Shown one piece after another: positions 22,262-33,409 of a DNA stretch of 64,000 nt (within the stretch, counting starts at the first letter, position 1; each line of letters opens with the position of its first letter). Origin of the DNA: Erythroxylum novogranatense (Eukaryota; Streptophyta; Magnoliopsida; Malpighiales; Erythroxylaceae); assembly GCA_029891385.1 (NCBI GenBank), contig CM057233.1, forward strand, positions 37,493,540-37,557,539. Direction: 5' to 3'. The position numbers were made by a program, and so were the translations under genes. Under the pieces are notes generated by a model. The model was not told the DNA's origin, did not search any database, and worked only from the letters and a program-made list of their open reading frames with translations.

Positions 22262-24820
22262 TGTTGGACCCCGAATTTTTTGTGAAAATTAGAAATACTC
22301 AAAAATGAATAAGTTGATTGAAATGCAGTTGAAAAGTAAGAAATAAAGAGAAAAAGTGTGAAAATTTGGAGAATTAAGAAAAGTTTTACTTTTTGGTCAT
22401 AGAGAGTTGACTCTTTGATTTAGGTAGAATTTGAGAAAATGATCTTCATGAAACTTGTAGCTTATGTTAAGAGCTTTTTGTCGCCATAAAGTATGATATT
22501 TTTCAATATTGGGATTGAAAGTTACGAGTTTCCGAAGAGAAGGTTATTTTGCTTTGTTTTTGAATAATGCTATTAAGGGTAAGTTTATGTGTATTGCTTT
22601 GAAGCCAATTTCAGTATTGATGTTGTTTGAATTAGAATAAGTAGTCTACATGAAAATCATAGAAGATTCCCCGAGCTTTTTAATGATGTAGCATCTGTTA
22701 TTTGTGGATGTGAGAATTGAAAGATATGAAATTGTAAAGTTTGGATGTGCTTTAGGATGACACAGGTTTGGCAGAATCTTTGACTGAAAAATTGATTTAG
22801 TTAGAGGTTGAATTTGTGATTAAGTTCTTCATGAAAGTTGTAGATTATGTTCTGATATTTTAATTGATATAAAATATGCAATTGTTGGATCATGGAATGT
22901 GAAGTTATGATTTTTTCAAGTTGTTGTTACTGTTTTAGAATGATTATTAGATGACAAAACTTTTGACAGAAAAATTGACTCCCTTAGGGATCAAATTGAT
23001 TTTTATGTCCTTCATGACAGTTGTAGGTTTCTTTCTGATCTTTGCATTGATATAAAATATGACATTTTTGGACTTTGGAGTTGAAAAATAAAATTTTTCA
23101 AAGTTGAATTATTGTTTAGGGACTTATTAAATTGAACAGAATCTTTGATGAGAAATTTGATCACATTAGAGGCTGAATTAGTTTTCAAGTTCTTCATGGA
23201 AGTTGTAGAGGTTCCTACAAGCTTTCTATTGATACCAAATATGTTTAATTTGGAGTTCGGGAGCAAGAGTGAGGAATTTGGGAAAATTTCTGTTATATAT
23301 GTATTTATTTTTGAAAAAAAAAGTATTGAAACAGGAACAGGCGAGCACTGACCTCGCCCTCGCGAGGTCTCACGAGGGCGAGCGTCATGACTCGCCCTCA
23401 CGAATGCGACGCCTTGCGAGGGCGAGCCGGGCTGTCCTCCAATCCGACGCCGTTTTCCCTCCTCGCTGCGACATCGTTTGATCTCTTTTATTTTTGTTAT
23501 TTTCCTTCCTAATCCGACCCTTTTGTAATCTTTTGCTCATATCTTTTCCGTCTGATATCTGATTGACTTGTTTTTTGAAGAGTTGGATTCCTAAGACAAT
23601 TATCTATATCCTCATGGGAAATTTGTGAATTTTTGAGATTAAATTAAGGTTGATTAAATTAATCAAAGTGAGATGGATAATTTTCTGAACATGGTTCAGT
23701 CTTTTACGAAATTCGAGATCTTTGGAGATCTGATTGATTTGATTCTAGAGATAAAATAAAATTAAGACATGAGGCTACAAGTTATGTGAAGGAATTGAAA
23801 TTCAATTTAGCCCCTAAGACTTTCAATTTCTGAATGGAAATTCGGATTAGTGTGCAGTCTTGAATTACTAAAATCTGAAAGTATTTTGGCCATAACTTTT
23901 TCTCTAGTAATCCAAATGAGGTGATTCTTATTTGGATTAAATTAGAGAAATAAGGCTACAATTGTTATGAAAAAATCGAGTTTCAATTCTGTCATTAAGA
24001 ATATCAATATTTGGACCGAAATAAAGTGCTGGAAAATGTTTTAGCATATGAATAACCCGAAATGTTTGGATCATAACTTTTGACGTAGTGAACCAAATTT
24101 AATGATTTTGGTGACGTTATGAAATTAAGACAATAAGGAACAATTCTTTAGAAGGACGTTTTAGTAAATTCCTCCATTTTGATGATATGAAACATAACCT
24201 AAGGAAAGCATGATTTTAAGGGTATTTTTGGACTTTGATTAATTTATGATTTTGAGCACTTATTTAACATGTTAATGTGAATAATTAGCATGTTAAATTG
24301 AGTAAGAGCATATGGAAAATTTATTGGATTAAATTGAATTAAAATGTTAGAAGTTATAGTATAAAGAAGTGCAAAAAGGGAAAAATTGGAAGGTTATTTA
24401 AGCTTTTAAGGTTTTAGGCTTATTTGGAGGGGCAATTAGGTCTTTTTACCCTCATTAAATGACATGGCAATAGGGTTGCCGTTTAAGTAGAGAGGGAGCA
24501 CGACTTTGAGAGGAAAAAGAAGAAAAGAAGAAATGAAAGAAGAGAAGAGGAGAAGAGCATGTTCGGTGGAGGAGAATAAGGGAAGAAAAGAAAGGTAACT
24601 TTGGGTTTTCGATTTTAGGGAGATTCTAAGAGGATTTTTTAGTAGATTCAAGGGGAATAATGTGGAAGAGGAGGAAAGCTTCCTATGACGCTTTGAAAAT
24701 TTCAAAAATGGTGGAGATTAAGGTAAGAGGTGATTTTTGATCTTTGAGTTTTTAATGAATTTTTAGTTTAGATACCTTGGAAATGTTGTGGGTTTGTGAA
24801 TTCTTGAGTTAATTTTAAGG
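22262..24820 (+). mobile_element. E1 5' LTR, first part
   Basis: It starts TGTTGGACCCCGAATTTT and aligns throughout with the E1 3' LTR from 60041. The LTR is interrupted at 24820/24821 by E2 and resumes at 57396; the joined length is about 4640 bp. Five degenerate units with CTTCATGAAAGTTGTAG-type cores (22430-23290) precede a GC-rich island. Units in the opposite orientation (CTACAATTGTTATGAA) follow it. Confidence 0.93.
23335..23435 (+). repeat. GC-rich palindromic island, E1 5' LTR
   Basis: Repeats of CTCGCCCTCGCGAGG and GAGGGCGAG in both orientations. The matching island in the 3' LTR is at 61120-61240, with more repeats, so copy number differs between the two LTRs of one element. Confidence 0.75.
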
Positions 24821-24893
24821 TGTTGGGACCGAAACCCAACTACTTAAACTTAATACTATCACTCTTGCTTTGATACCACAACTATTGGGACCC
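24821..24893 (-). repeat. U5 end with internal PBS copy
   Basis: Reading the minus strand: GGGTCCCAATA, then TTGTGGTATCAAAGC (PBS-like, 24867-24878 on the plus coordinates), about 26 bases, then GTTGGGTTTCGGTCCCAACA as the LTR end. The E2 5' LTR has the same layout at 49951-50025, followed by the true PBS at 49935-49946. Confidence 0.8.
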
Positions 24894-25451
24894 GATCCGA
24901 AAACCAGATCCCGATCAGAAAAGCAGAAAAGAAACGGAACAAAACCGAATGAACCGGAGAAACGGAATGAACGAAAGCAAAATCGAAAGAAAGGAACATA
25001 AGGCGGAAGCAAAATCATAAACAAAAGTGAAGAATAGTATTTACAACACGAAAGCAAATCCAATCTTAAAGCGAAAGAATTAGAAGCAAACATCGGATCG
25101 AATCGAATCGAAACCAATTTCCGACATCTGTGAACAAAGAACAGAGAAACATGATTGCGTTGGAAATCCTAAGCCTATCGGTCTAAACTAATCCAAATCC
25201 GTGTACATTTTTTTTCTTTCCTTCCTTCTTTCTTTCATTTTCATTCCATCTCTTACAAAGTGACTTCAATATCCAATTGAAATCCTTCGCACTCAAACTC
25301 AACTTATTTGCTTCTTCATATACTATCATATCTCATCGATTTAAACTCTCACTTTTCATTTCTATAAAATCGAACACATTCCAAATTGAATACCATTAAT
25401 TCTCAATCAATTAGCACTTTAAATAATTCAGACCAACCATCACAATCATAT
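24821..25451 (-). mobile_element. E2 3' LTR, U5-side segment
   Basis: This is the left end of the E2 3' LTR, up to the E3 insertion. It aligns with 49951-50580 in the E2 5' LTR. The LTR resumes at 36033. Confidence 0.9.
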
Positions 25452-25474
25452 TGTTGGATCCAGGACCCAACTGC

Positions 25475-25530
25475 TTATACTTACCACTGTCACACTTGCT
25501 CTGATACCACAATTGTTGGATCCAGGACCC
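25475..25530 (-). repeat. PBS copy inside E3 left LTR U5 end
   Basis: In plus coordinates the order is TGTTGGATCCAGGACCCAAC, about 28 bases, GCTCTGATACCACAAT, then TGTTGGATCCAGGACCCAAC again. On the minus strand this is U5 end, perfect TGGTATCAGAGC, leader, U5 end. The right arm has lost the PBS part by a deletion of about 25 bp near 35975. Confidence 0.8.
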
Positions 25531-25864
25531 AACTTTCGTATTGTGAACTTCCTCAATTTAACTCCAAATGATACCAATTTTTGTATCAAGAAATATATAT
25601 GTCTTATAAATCCAATGGTTCAAGCCTCACCTCAATTGGAGGTCGGATGATGGATTTATACCCACAACAATAGACCATGCTCACTTCCAAAATCAAATTG
25701 AAACTCTTTTGGCGTGATTTCCATAACTTTTTGTCTAGATGTCGGATTGTGTTCTTTCTTTCATCATTTGAAAGTAGACATCTAGATCTACAACTCTTAT
25801 GAAGACAACAAAACGAAAGTCGGCCTTTAACAATGCCCAAAACACCATTTTTCCCGTAGTTGTT

Positions 25865-26045
25865 TGTTAAACGGACACACAAGTCCGTTTAACGGACACG
25901 TTCGGGTGAAAGTGTACTGAATGGTTCGCAAATGTCCGTTAAACGGACATGCAAATCCGTTAAACGGACATGGGCAGGGTAAGGGGTGTTTTGACACCTG
26001 AGGCTATCCATTTAACGGACATTCGTGTCCATTTAACGGACATGC
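25865..26045 (-). repeat. GTCCGTTTAACGGAC palindrome cluster, left
   Basis: Six copies or so of the near-palindrome GTCCGTT(T/A)AACGGAC, separated by 5-40 bases. The mirror cluster is at 35475-35640. Point changes (for example CCATTTAACGGAC) differ between arms. Confidence 0.8.
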
Positions 26046-28099
26046 CTTTCTTCAAAACTTCAAACCCTCTCCTCTTCAATCCAACTTCAAACCACTTGAC
26101 ACTAGCATCTTTCAAAACTCATAACTTCTTAATCCTAACTCCAACATGTGCATACTATACCTATATGGAAAGATAACAAGATTCTATACAACTCTCATGA
26201 AGGATGCAAAAGCTAATTCCATCATTAATCAAGACAAAAAGCCACTCAAAGGACACTGCTCATTAAAGACCAATGTAACAGTAATATAGCTAAATGAACA
26301 GTGACTAAATGTGTTCTTCACCTCATAACTTTTTAACCCTAAGTCCAAATGAGACAAATGATACACCCTTAGAAAGTTATGAACTTCTACTACAATCTTC
26401 ACGAAGACTTCCCGATCTAAATCAAGCCCTAAGAGGGTCTAAAACTGAAGCGAAGTTCTGTCAAATTTTAGGAAAATTTGACAGCACTTCCCTTGAAAAT
26501 GCAACTAACCAATTTGCAATCCTAATGCTTCCACCTGCATAAAACTCAACATGCAACCTCATATAACATAACTTAATCCCAAGAGTAACTCCCAACTCAA
26601 TTCAAGGCAACAACCACACTCTTAGCATTCCAACCATATCCAAACTATACAATGATGCAATTGTTTTAAAACATACATGGATTTTACAAAATACATTATA
26701 ACTTAACATTCTTGCTTTCATATGAAATTATGAGTTATTACAAGGCTTTAGAGGCATTTTAAGCCACTTGCATCCAAAATCCAAAATACAACTTGCAAAA
26801 GTAAACTTGCCCAAATTGCATCTAAAGCATTGATTTACAAAAGTTATCTTGAAATACACAAATTTATCCGTTTCTGGAGTAATGCCTTTAAGCTCAGTGG
26901 TCGATCTCGTGCTCCTCACCTGTAGATGGGACGGGATTGGAGGGGGTGAGCTTTTGCTCGTAGGTAACATGTTTATATTTATGCAAATAAGCTGAATCTA
27001 TTCATTATTCATACTGTTAGCAATTCTCTCATCAAGCAATCATACAACTTGCATTCTCATAATTTCATCAAGCTAAAAGCATAACTTTCATGATTCATGC
27101 ATCTATCATTCTTGCACATACATGCTACACATAGACACATAGCTGATGGTTCATAAGTCCACAATAACTGACGAACTACACGAGTGTAGTCGTATGTTGA
27201 GGAGTCCAAAAAGGAACATCCTATGCCACAATCGGAAAAGACGGGAGAAGCTATACTAGTCAACGTGCGTGACTTTCTTTGGGTGGACTTAAGTACCCAC
27301 ATAACACAAATTCATGCATTAAAATCTGGACTGTTCTTATCCGCTGGCTGATTTCTGAAATTGGATTTTTCATGCATCCAAATAGCTGATTCTTGAAAAT
27401 TGTATTTCATGCTTAAATCACATTTCATGACTTCACTAATATTCATGCTCATTCAATTCATGAACTTGTCAAGCAATATCAAGCAATGTCATATACTAAT
27501 CAAACTCTCACATAATGGCAATCATAAATCAATTAATACACAACCAAAGCTCAATCAATGCTCAACCCAAGGTAATTGAAAAACATTAATTTCCTTAGTT
27601 GAGATAGTATTTAGAACTTACTAACATAAAGATAAAAATGAAACCCACCTTATAACTTGCTTAATCCTTGCTTAGGAGTGCTCTTCTCCTCTCTCTTGCT
27701 CTACTTCAAGAGAAATAAAAACCCATTTAAACATAACTTTAATTAAAATTCTACATAACCTCTTTCATGAAATTAACTTTAAAATCACTAAACCCACTTC
27801 CTTTCTAAGCTTTTTACACCAAAACCCAACTAAAAACCAACACTTGAAAGCATAATTTACCTTGGTTCTTGACTCAACCCAAGAGTTTCTTCGTTCAAAA
27901 TGTAGCTTAGCTCCTCCTCTACACTTTTCCTTCTTGAACTTTCTTCAAACTCTCACTTGAACTCTTGGAATCTCAAACCCTAACCAAGCTTTTCTTCTTT
28001 TCTCCTTCTTCTTTCTCCTTCCACGACATCTTCCCTCTTCTCCCTCTAAAATTTCGAAATTCTTCTTCTTTTTCCTACTAAATCACTTATTCCATTTCC

Positions 28100-28106
28100 T
28101 TTTATA
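28100..28106 (-). promoter_or_regulatory. TATA box of E3 left LTR
   Basis: TATAAAA on the minus strand, about 305 bases into the LTR. The same box is in the right arm at 33403-33409. Confidence 0.55.
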
Positions 28107-28411
28107 CTCCTTCCTAACTCACTTAAGCCCATAAGCCCAAAGCCCACTCATTTATTCTTCCTTTCTTCTTACATCCTCCTTAAACTTACTCAAGCCCATT
28201 TGTCCTTTAAGCCCAACTTATTCTCTTCCTACCTCCCTTCTTATTTTCCTTTTTAAACTTCTCAAGCCCACTAATTCTTTAAGCCCATCTTATTCTCTTT
28301 TCCTTCCCTACCTCATTAAAGCCCAACTAACACATTTAATCCCATTAACTCACCACCTAACTCTTTAATGCTATCACATATTAATTAATATCAACTCAAT
28401 TAATGCTAACA

Positions 28412-30107
28412 TAACTTACTCAATTCTGCATCCTGCTCCTGCAACTCCTTGACTTTCTCTCTAAGTATCGGCCTCACCCTGAATTGAGCAAGAATGCATT
28501 CTAACTTATCCTGCTTCAAGCTTATCTTAAGCTTAGCCATCTGTTCCAACAAAGGCAAGCAAACTGACTGGACATGAGCTATGGATGACTTCCTACTCAA
28601 TGCATCCGCTACTACATTTGCCTTGCCTGGATGGTACTCAATCATCAAATCGTAGTCCTTAAGTAACTCAATCCACCTTCTCTGCCTCAAATTAAGCTCT
28701 TTCTGGCTCAGTAAATACTTAAGACTCTTGTGATCCGTGAAGATCCTAGTCTGCACCCCATACAAATAATGTCTCCAAATTTTCAGGGCAAAAATTACTG
28801 CTGCTAGCTCTAAATCATGAGTAGGATAATTTAACTCATATGGCTTCAACTGTCGTGAAGCATAGGCTATCACTCTGTCGTTCTGCATTAACACACAACC
28901 TAAGCCTTTTCTCGAAGCATCACTGTACACTGTATACCCCTGATCTCCATTGGGCAGGATTAGGATTGGAGCGCTCGTTAATCTATGCTTGAGTTCCTCA
29001 AAACTCTTCTGACATTCTTCGCTCCAGATAAACTGTTGATTCTTCCTCAATAACTTAGTTATCGGCGCAGCTATCATGGAGAATCCCTCCACAAACCTTC
29101 TGTAATAACCTGTCAGGCCTAGAAAACTCCGTACCTCTTTTACTGTCTTAGGCTCTTACCAATTAACCACTGCTTCTATTTTTCTCGGATCAACATGGAT
29201 CCCTCTGCTGGAGATCATATGTCCGAGGAAAACCACTTCATGCAGCCAAAATTCACACTTGCTGAATTTGGCATATAGCTCTCTTTCCTTAATCTTTGCA
29301 ACACTATTACGAGATGCTCGCATGTTCCCTTCATCCTTGGAATAGACCAGAATGTCATCGATAAATACTATGACAAACCGATCTAAAACTCCGAAAACCT
29401 TGTTTATAAGGTCCATGAATGTAGCCGAGCATTGGTCATCCGAATGGCATGACCACGAACTCATAGTGCCGTGAACGGTCCCGAAAGCCGTCTTGCTAAC
29501 ATCGACTCCACGATTGAGTTGATGATAACTCGATCTGAGGTCTATCTTGAAAAGACCTTGCTCCTCGCGGTGATCAAGCAGATCATCTATCCCGGCGAGA
29601 GGATACTTGTTCTTAATCGTCACCTTGTTGAGTTTCACGTAATCAATACACATCCGCCATGTTCCATCCTTCTTCTTAACAAATAGAACTGGCGCTCCCC
29701 AAGGTGATGAACTTGGCCTGATAAACTACTTTTCTAATAATTCCTGCAATTGCTCTTTAAGCTCCCTCAACTCAGCTGGAGCCATCCTGTATGGTGGTAT
29801 TGAAATGGCTGCGGTTCCGGGAATCAAGTCAATTGCAAACTCAATTTCCCTCAACGGCGGCAAACCTGGTAACTCTTCTGGAAATACTTCTGGGAACTCC
29901 CTCACTGTAGGGTAATCCTCCAACCTTCCTACTTTCACCTCTGGATCCACCACGTGTGCCAAAAAGGCCTCGGTCCCCTGGCCTATCATCCTGTCAGCTA
30001 GCAAAGCTGAAATGATCCTCGGTGCTGGCATCTTCCTGTCCCCCTTGAAGACCACTTTCTCGGGTGAAATTTCCCACATTGACCACACTGAGGGTTTGCA
30101 TACTTGC
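28412..30107 (-). pseudogene. Ty3/gypsy pol remnant (RT-RNase H), left arm
   Basis: In minus-strand order it shows a pre-RT segment ([30 protein letters not shown]) and RT blocks ([45 protein letters not shown]). RNase H follows ([57 protein letters not shown]). The style is that of chromoviruses, probably Del/Tekay-like. At least three frameshifts break RT between 29100 and 29730, and the YHQL..GLTNAPA segment is scrambled. Protease is missing: gag joins the pre-RT segment directly and out of frame. Integrase is missing too: the frame runs from [11 protein letters not shown] into the LTR, whose TGTTAG supplies Cys-stop. Not functional. Confidence 0.92.
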
Positions 30108-31086
30108 CTTTCTATGTCTTCCCTGGGCCTCCCACACTAGAGACCTGCTCAGAAACTGCCCTTGACTGTTGGCTCTTGGCAGGACCACTATTGCCCATAC
30201 CACCCTGAGAATGAAAAGTCCTGGTTCTCCTTTCAGGTGCTGGAGCACTCACTCCCTTCCTGGAAGACTGCTCCCTAGTCTTCCTCTTTCTGTTTACCTC
30301 TGACTTGATGTTCTCCAATTTTTCTGCCTGGAGAGCAGCATCTACCAACTGCTGGTAGTCATGGAAATTATGTATTAGCACCTTCTCCTTGATCCCTAAG
30401 TGCAATCCACTCTCAAACTTGCGGCACTTATCCTCTTCAGTCGCCACAATGTTTGCTGCATACCGTGACAGCTGAGTGAATTTCAGCTCATATTCACTCA
30501 CACTCAGCTCCCTCTGCGTGAAGCTCAGAAACTCCCTGACCTTCTCTTGGACGTAAACCCTCGAGAAGTACTTCTTAGGAATACTTCGAAACTCCTCCAT
30601 GTCAAGACCTTGGAGGTCTTGCTGATCAGGGCACTGGCTCCCACCAGTGGCACCGCATCCCCTATAATAAACTAGCTGCATATTCTAACCTCTCCTCATC
30701 TGAGCACTTCATCTGATTCAGGACCCTCTCGGTCCGCTTCAGCCATGCTTGACTTCCTCGGGATTAGTAGTCCATTGAAATCGACACTCCATACTTAGAG
30801 CTTGTCATCGCCCACTCCGATCTGCTGGAGTTGGCATCTGAGCTTGCATTCCTTGGCCCATGGCGTAAGTGAAAGCCTGGGCGAAGGCCTGAAAGAACTG
30901 GGGATCTACTGGATTTACTTGAGGTATAGGAGGGGGCTGGAGAGGCAATTCATGCTGCACACTTGGTGCCTCTGAATCTGAAACAAGGATGGTCCCTGCA
31001 TCCTGAAGAATGTGGGATTCATCCGTACTTCCCCGCTGAGAGCCTGATCGAGATTGAGCTCCTCGAGTTCTTCTTCGAGGCGGCAT
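30056..31086 (-). pseudogene. Gypsy gag remnant
   Basis: It starts MPPRRRTRGAQSRSGSQRGS at 31086, the usual start of Del/Tekay-type gag. The retrotransposon-gag domain is recognisable from LEEFRSI-like sequence through KYFSRVYVQEKVREFLSFTQ, LSVSEYELKFTQLSRYA and the CRKFESGLH region. A basic, Ser/Gln-rich linker leads to a zinc knuckle ([12 protein letters not shown], about 30060-30107). A frameshifted gap at 30682-30804 and a TGG to TAG stop before the knuckle disable it; the right arm keeps TGG. Only the left copy has the gag N-terminus. Its product would have formed the capsid-like particle. Confidence 0.9.
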
Positions 31087-31286
31087 ATTACTCCTTTAAA
31101 TGAAAATCATTTCAAATCTTTAGCTCATGCTTTGTGAAACCAGTTTAAATCATGTAAAAAAATTCAAAACCAATAATGCATGTACTGTATTTAAAACAAT
31201 GCATAGGGTTCATGTAACATGATGCATGCTGACTCTACCCTTAAGGCTACCCACTAGGGTTCCTAGGAAATCATAAACCTAGAGCT

Positions 31287-31298
31287 GCTCTGATACCA
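31287..31298 (-). other. Primer binding site of E3 left copy
   Basis: GCTCTGATACCA, the reverse complement of TGGTATCAGAGC, about 200 bases upstream of the gag start in minus-strand sense. Confidence 0.9.
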
Positions 31299-31302
31299 CA
31301 GT

Positions 31303-31329
31303 TGTTAGACCCCGCTCCCGGAGCCAACA
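31303..31329. other. Head-to-head junction with U5 remnant
   Basis: Just past the PBS, the minus strand holds only about 26 bases of a 5' LTR (ends GCGGGGTCTAACA). GAGCCAACA (31321-31329) fits both this U5 remnant and the gag sequence of the right copy (compare TGTTGGCTC at 30167-30175). The two 5'-truncated copies therefore meet at about 8-9 bases of microhomology. The remnant's U5 differs from the U5 of the E3 LTRs. Confidence 0.7.
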
Positions 31330-33097
31330 ATCAAGGGCAGTTTCTGAGCAGGTCTCTAGTTTGGGAGGCCCAGGGAAGACATGGAAAGGAAAGTATGCAA
31401 ACCCTCAGTGTGGTCAATGTGGGAAGTTTCACCCGAGAAAGTGGTCTTCAAGGGGGACAGGAAGATGCCAACACCGAGGATCATTTCAGCTTTGCTAGCT
31501 GACAGGATGATGGGCCAGGGGGCCGAGGCCTTTTTGGCACACGTGGTGGATCCAGAGGTGAAAGTAGGAAGGTTGGAGGATTACCCTATAGTGAGGGAGT
31601 TCCCAGAAGTATTTCCAGAAGAGTTACCAGGTTTGCCGCCGGTGAGGGAAATTGAGTTTGCAATTGACTTGATTCCCGGAACCGCAACCATTTCAATACC
31701 ACCATATAGGATGGCTCCAGCTGAGTTGAGGGAGCTTAAAGAGCAATTGCAGGAATTATTAGAAAAGCAGTTTCTCAGGCCAAGTTCATCACCTTGGGGA
31801 GCGCCATTTCTATTTGTTAAGAAGAAGGATGGAACATGGCGGATGTGTATTGATTACAGGAAACTCAACAAGGTGACGATTAAGAACAAGTATCCTCTGC
31901 CCAGGATAGATGATCTGTTTGATGAGCTGCAGGTAGCAAAGGTCTTTTCGAAGAAAGACCTCAGATCAGATTATCATCAACTCCGAATCAGGGAGTCTGA
32001 TGTTAGCAAGACGGCTTTCAGGACCCGTTACGGGCACTATGAGTTTAGGGTCATGCCATTCGGACTGACCAATGCTCCAGCTGCATTCATGGACCTTATA
32101 AACAGGGTTTTTCAGGAGTTTTTAGATCAGTTTGTCATAGTATTTATCGATGACATTCTGGTCTATTCCAAGGATGAAGGGGAACATGCAAAGCATCTCA
32201 GAATAGTGTTGCAAAGATTAAGGAAAAGAGAGCTATATGCCAAATTCAGCAAGTGTGAATTTTGGCTACATGAAGTGGTTTTCCTTGGACATGTGATTTC
32301 CACTAGAGGGATCCATATTGATCCGAGAAAAGTAGAAGTAGTGGTGAATTGGCAAGAGCCTAAGACAGTAAAAGAGGTACGGAGTTTTCTAGGCCTGGTA
32401 GGTTATTACAGAAGGTTTGTGGAGGGATTCTTCATGATAGCTGCGCCGATAACAAAGTTGTTGAGGAAGAATCAGCAGTTTATCTGGAGCGAAGAATGTC
32501 AGAAGAGTTTTGAGGAACTCAAGCATAGATTAACGAGCGCTCCAATCCTAATCCTGCCCAATGGAGATCAGGGGTATACAGTGTACAGTGATGCTTCGAG
32601 AAAAGGCTTAGGTTGTGTGTTAATGCGAATCTACAGTGATAGCCTATGCTTCACGGCAGTTGAAGCCATATGAGTTAAATTATCCTACTCATGATTTAGA
32701 GCTAGCAGCAGTAATTTTTGCCCTAAAAATTTGGAGACATTATTTGTATGGGGTGCAGACTAGGATCTTCACGGATCACAAGAGTCTTAAGTATTTACTG
32801 AGCCAGAAAGAGCTTAATTTGAGGCAGAGAAGGTGGATTGAGTTACTTAAGGACTACGATTTGATGATTGAGTACCATCCAGGCAAGGCAAATGTAGTAG
32901 CGGATGCATTGAGTAGGAAGTCATCCATAGCTCATGTCCAGGCAGTTTGCTTGCCTTTGTTGGAACAGATGGCGAAGCTTAAGATAAGCTTGAAGCAGGA
33001 TAAGTTAGAATGCATTCTTGCTCAATTCAGGGTGAGACCGATACTTAGAGAGAAAGTCAAGGAGTTGCAGGAGCAGGATGCAAAATTGAGTAAGTTA
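31330..33097 (+). pseudogene. Ty3/gypsy gag end and RT-RNase H remnant, right arm
   Basis: It begins inside gag, just before the zinc knuckle ([12 protein letters not shown]), then switches frame into the pre-RT segment, with protease missing exactly as in the left arm. RT is uninterrupted here: [65 protein letters not shown] (catalytic IDD) and the connection YYRRFVEGF. RNase H opens with [15 protein letters not shown], then a 2-base deletion near 32625 shifts the frame, and [10 protein letters not shown] through [17 protein letters not shown] continues in the other frame. Integrase is missing, with the same junction to the LTR as the left arm. The longest open frame is 31381-32673. Shared deletions in both arms show that the source element was already defective. 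Confidence 0.93.
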
Positions 33098-33402
33098 TGT
33101 TAGCATTAATTGAGTTGATATTAATTAATATGTGATAGCATTAAAGAGTTAGGTGGTGAGTTAATGGGATTAAATGTGTTAGTTGGGCCTTAATGAGGTA
33201 GGGAAGGAAAAGAGAATAAGATGGGCTTAAAGAATTAGTGGGCTTGAGAAGTTTAAAGAGGAAAATAAGAAGGGAGGTAGGAAGAGAATAAGTTGGGCTT
33301 AAAGGACAAATGGGCTTGAGTAAGTTTAAGGAGGATGTAAGAAGAAAGGAAGAATAAATGAGTAGGCTTTGGGCTTATGGGCTTAAGTGAGTTAGGAAGG
33401 AG

Positions 33403-33409
33403 TATAAAA
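33403..33409 (+). promoter_or_regulatory. TATA box of E3 right LTR
   Basis: GGAGTATAAAAGGAAATGG. It is conserved in both arms, and a polypurine-rich, 5'-UTR-like stretch follows. Confidence 0.55.

Larger units (their letters stand above)
25452..28411 (-). mobile_element. E3 left LTR (minus)
   Basis: 2960 bp, U5 end outward. In minus-strand sense it starts TGTTAGCATTAATTG, directly after the truncated pol, and ends GTTGGGTCCTGGATCCAACA. That end is itself preceded by a U5-PBS copy (GGATCCAACAATTGTGGTATCAGAGC split over 25480-25530). It has a TATA box, a GTCCGTTAAACGGAC island and a stretch with the CTCCCGTCTTTTCCGAT motif near 27240. Whether TGTTAGCA is the true LTR start or a deletion junction is open. 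Confidence 0.8.

Noticed and set aside
25604..25882. 92-codon ORF found in mirror in both E3 arms (also 35615-35893)
   Set aside because: It lies in the LTR across the palindrome cluster, has no known motif, and occurs twice only because the arms are copies.
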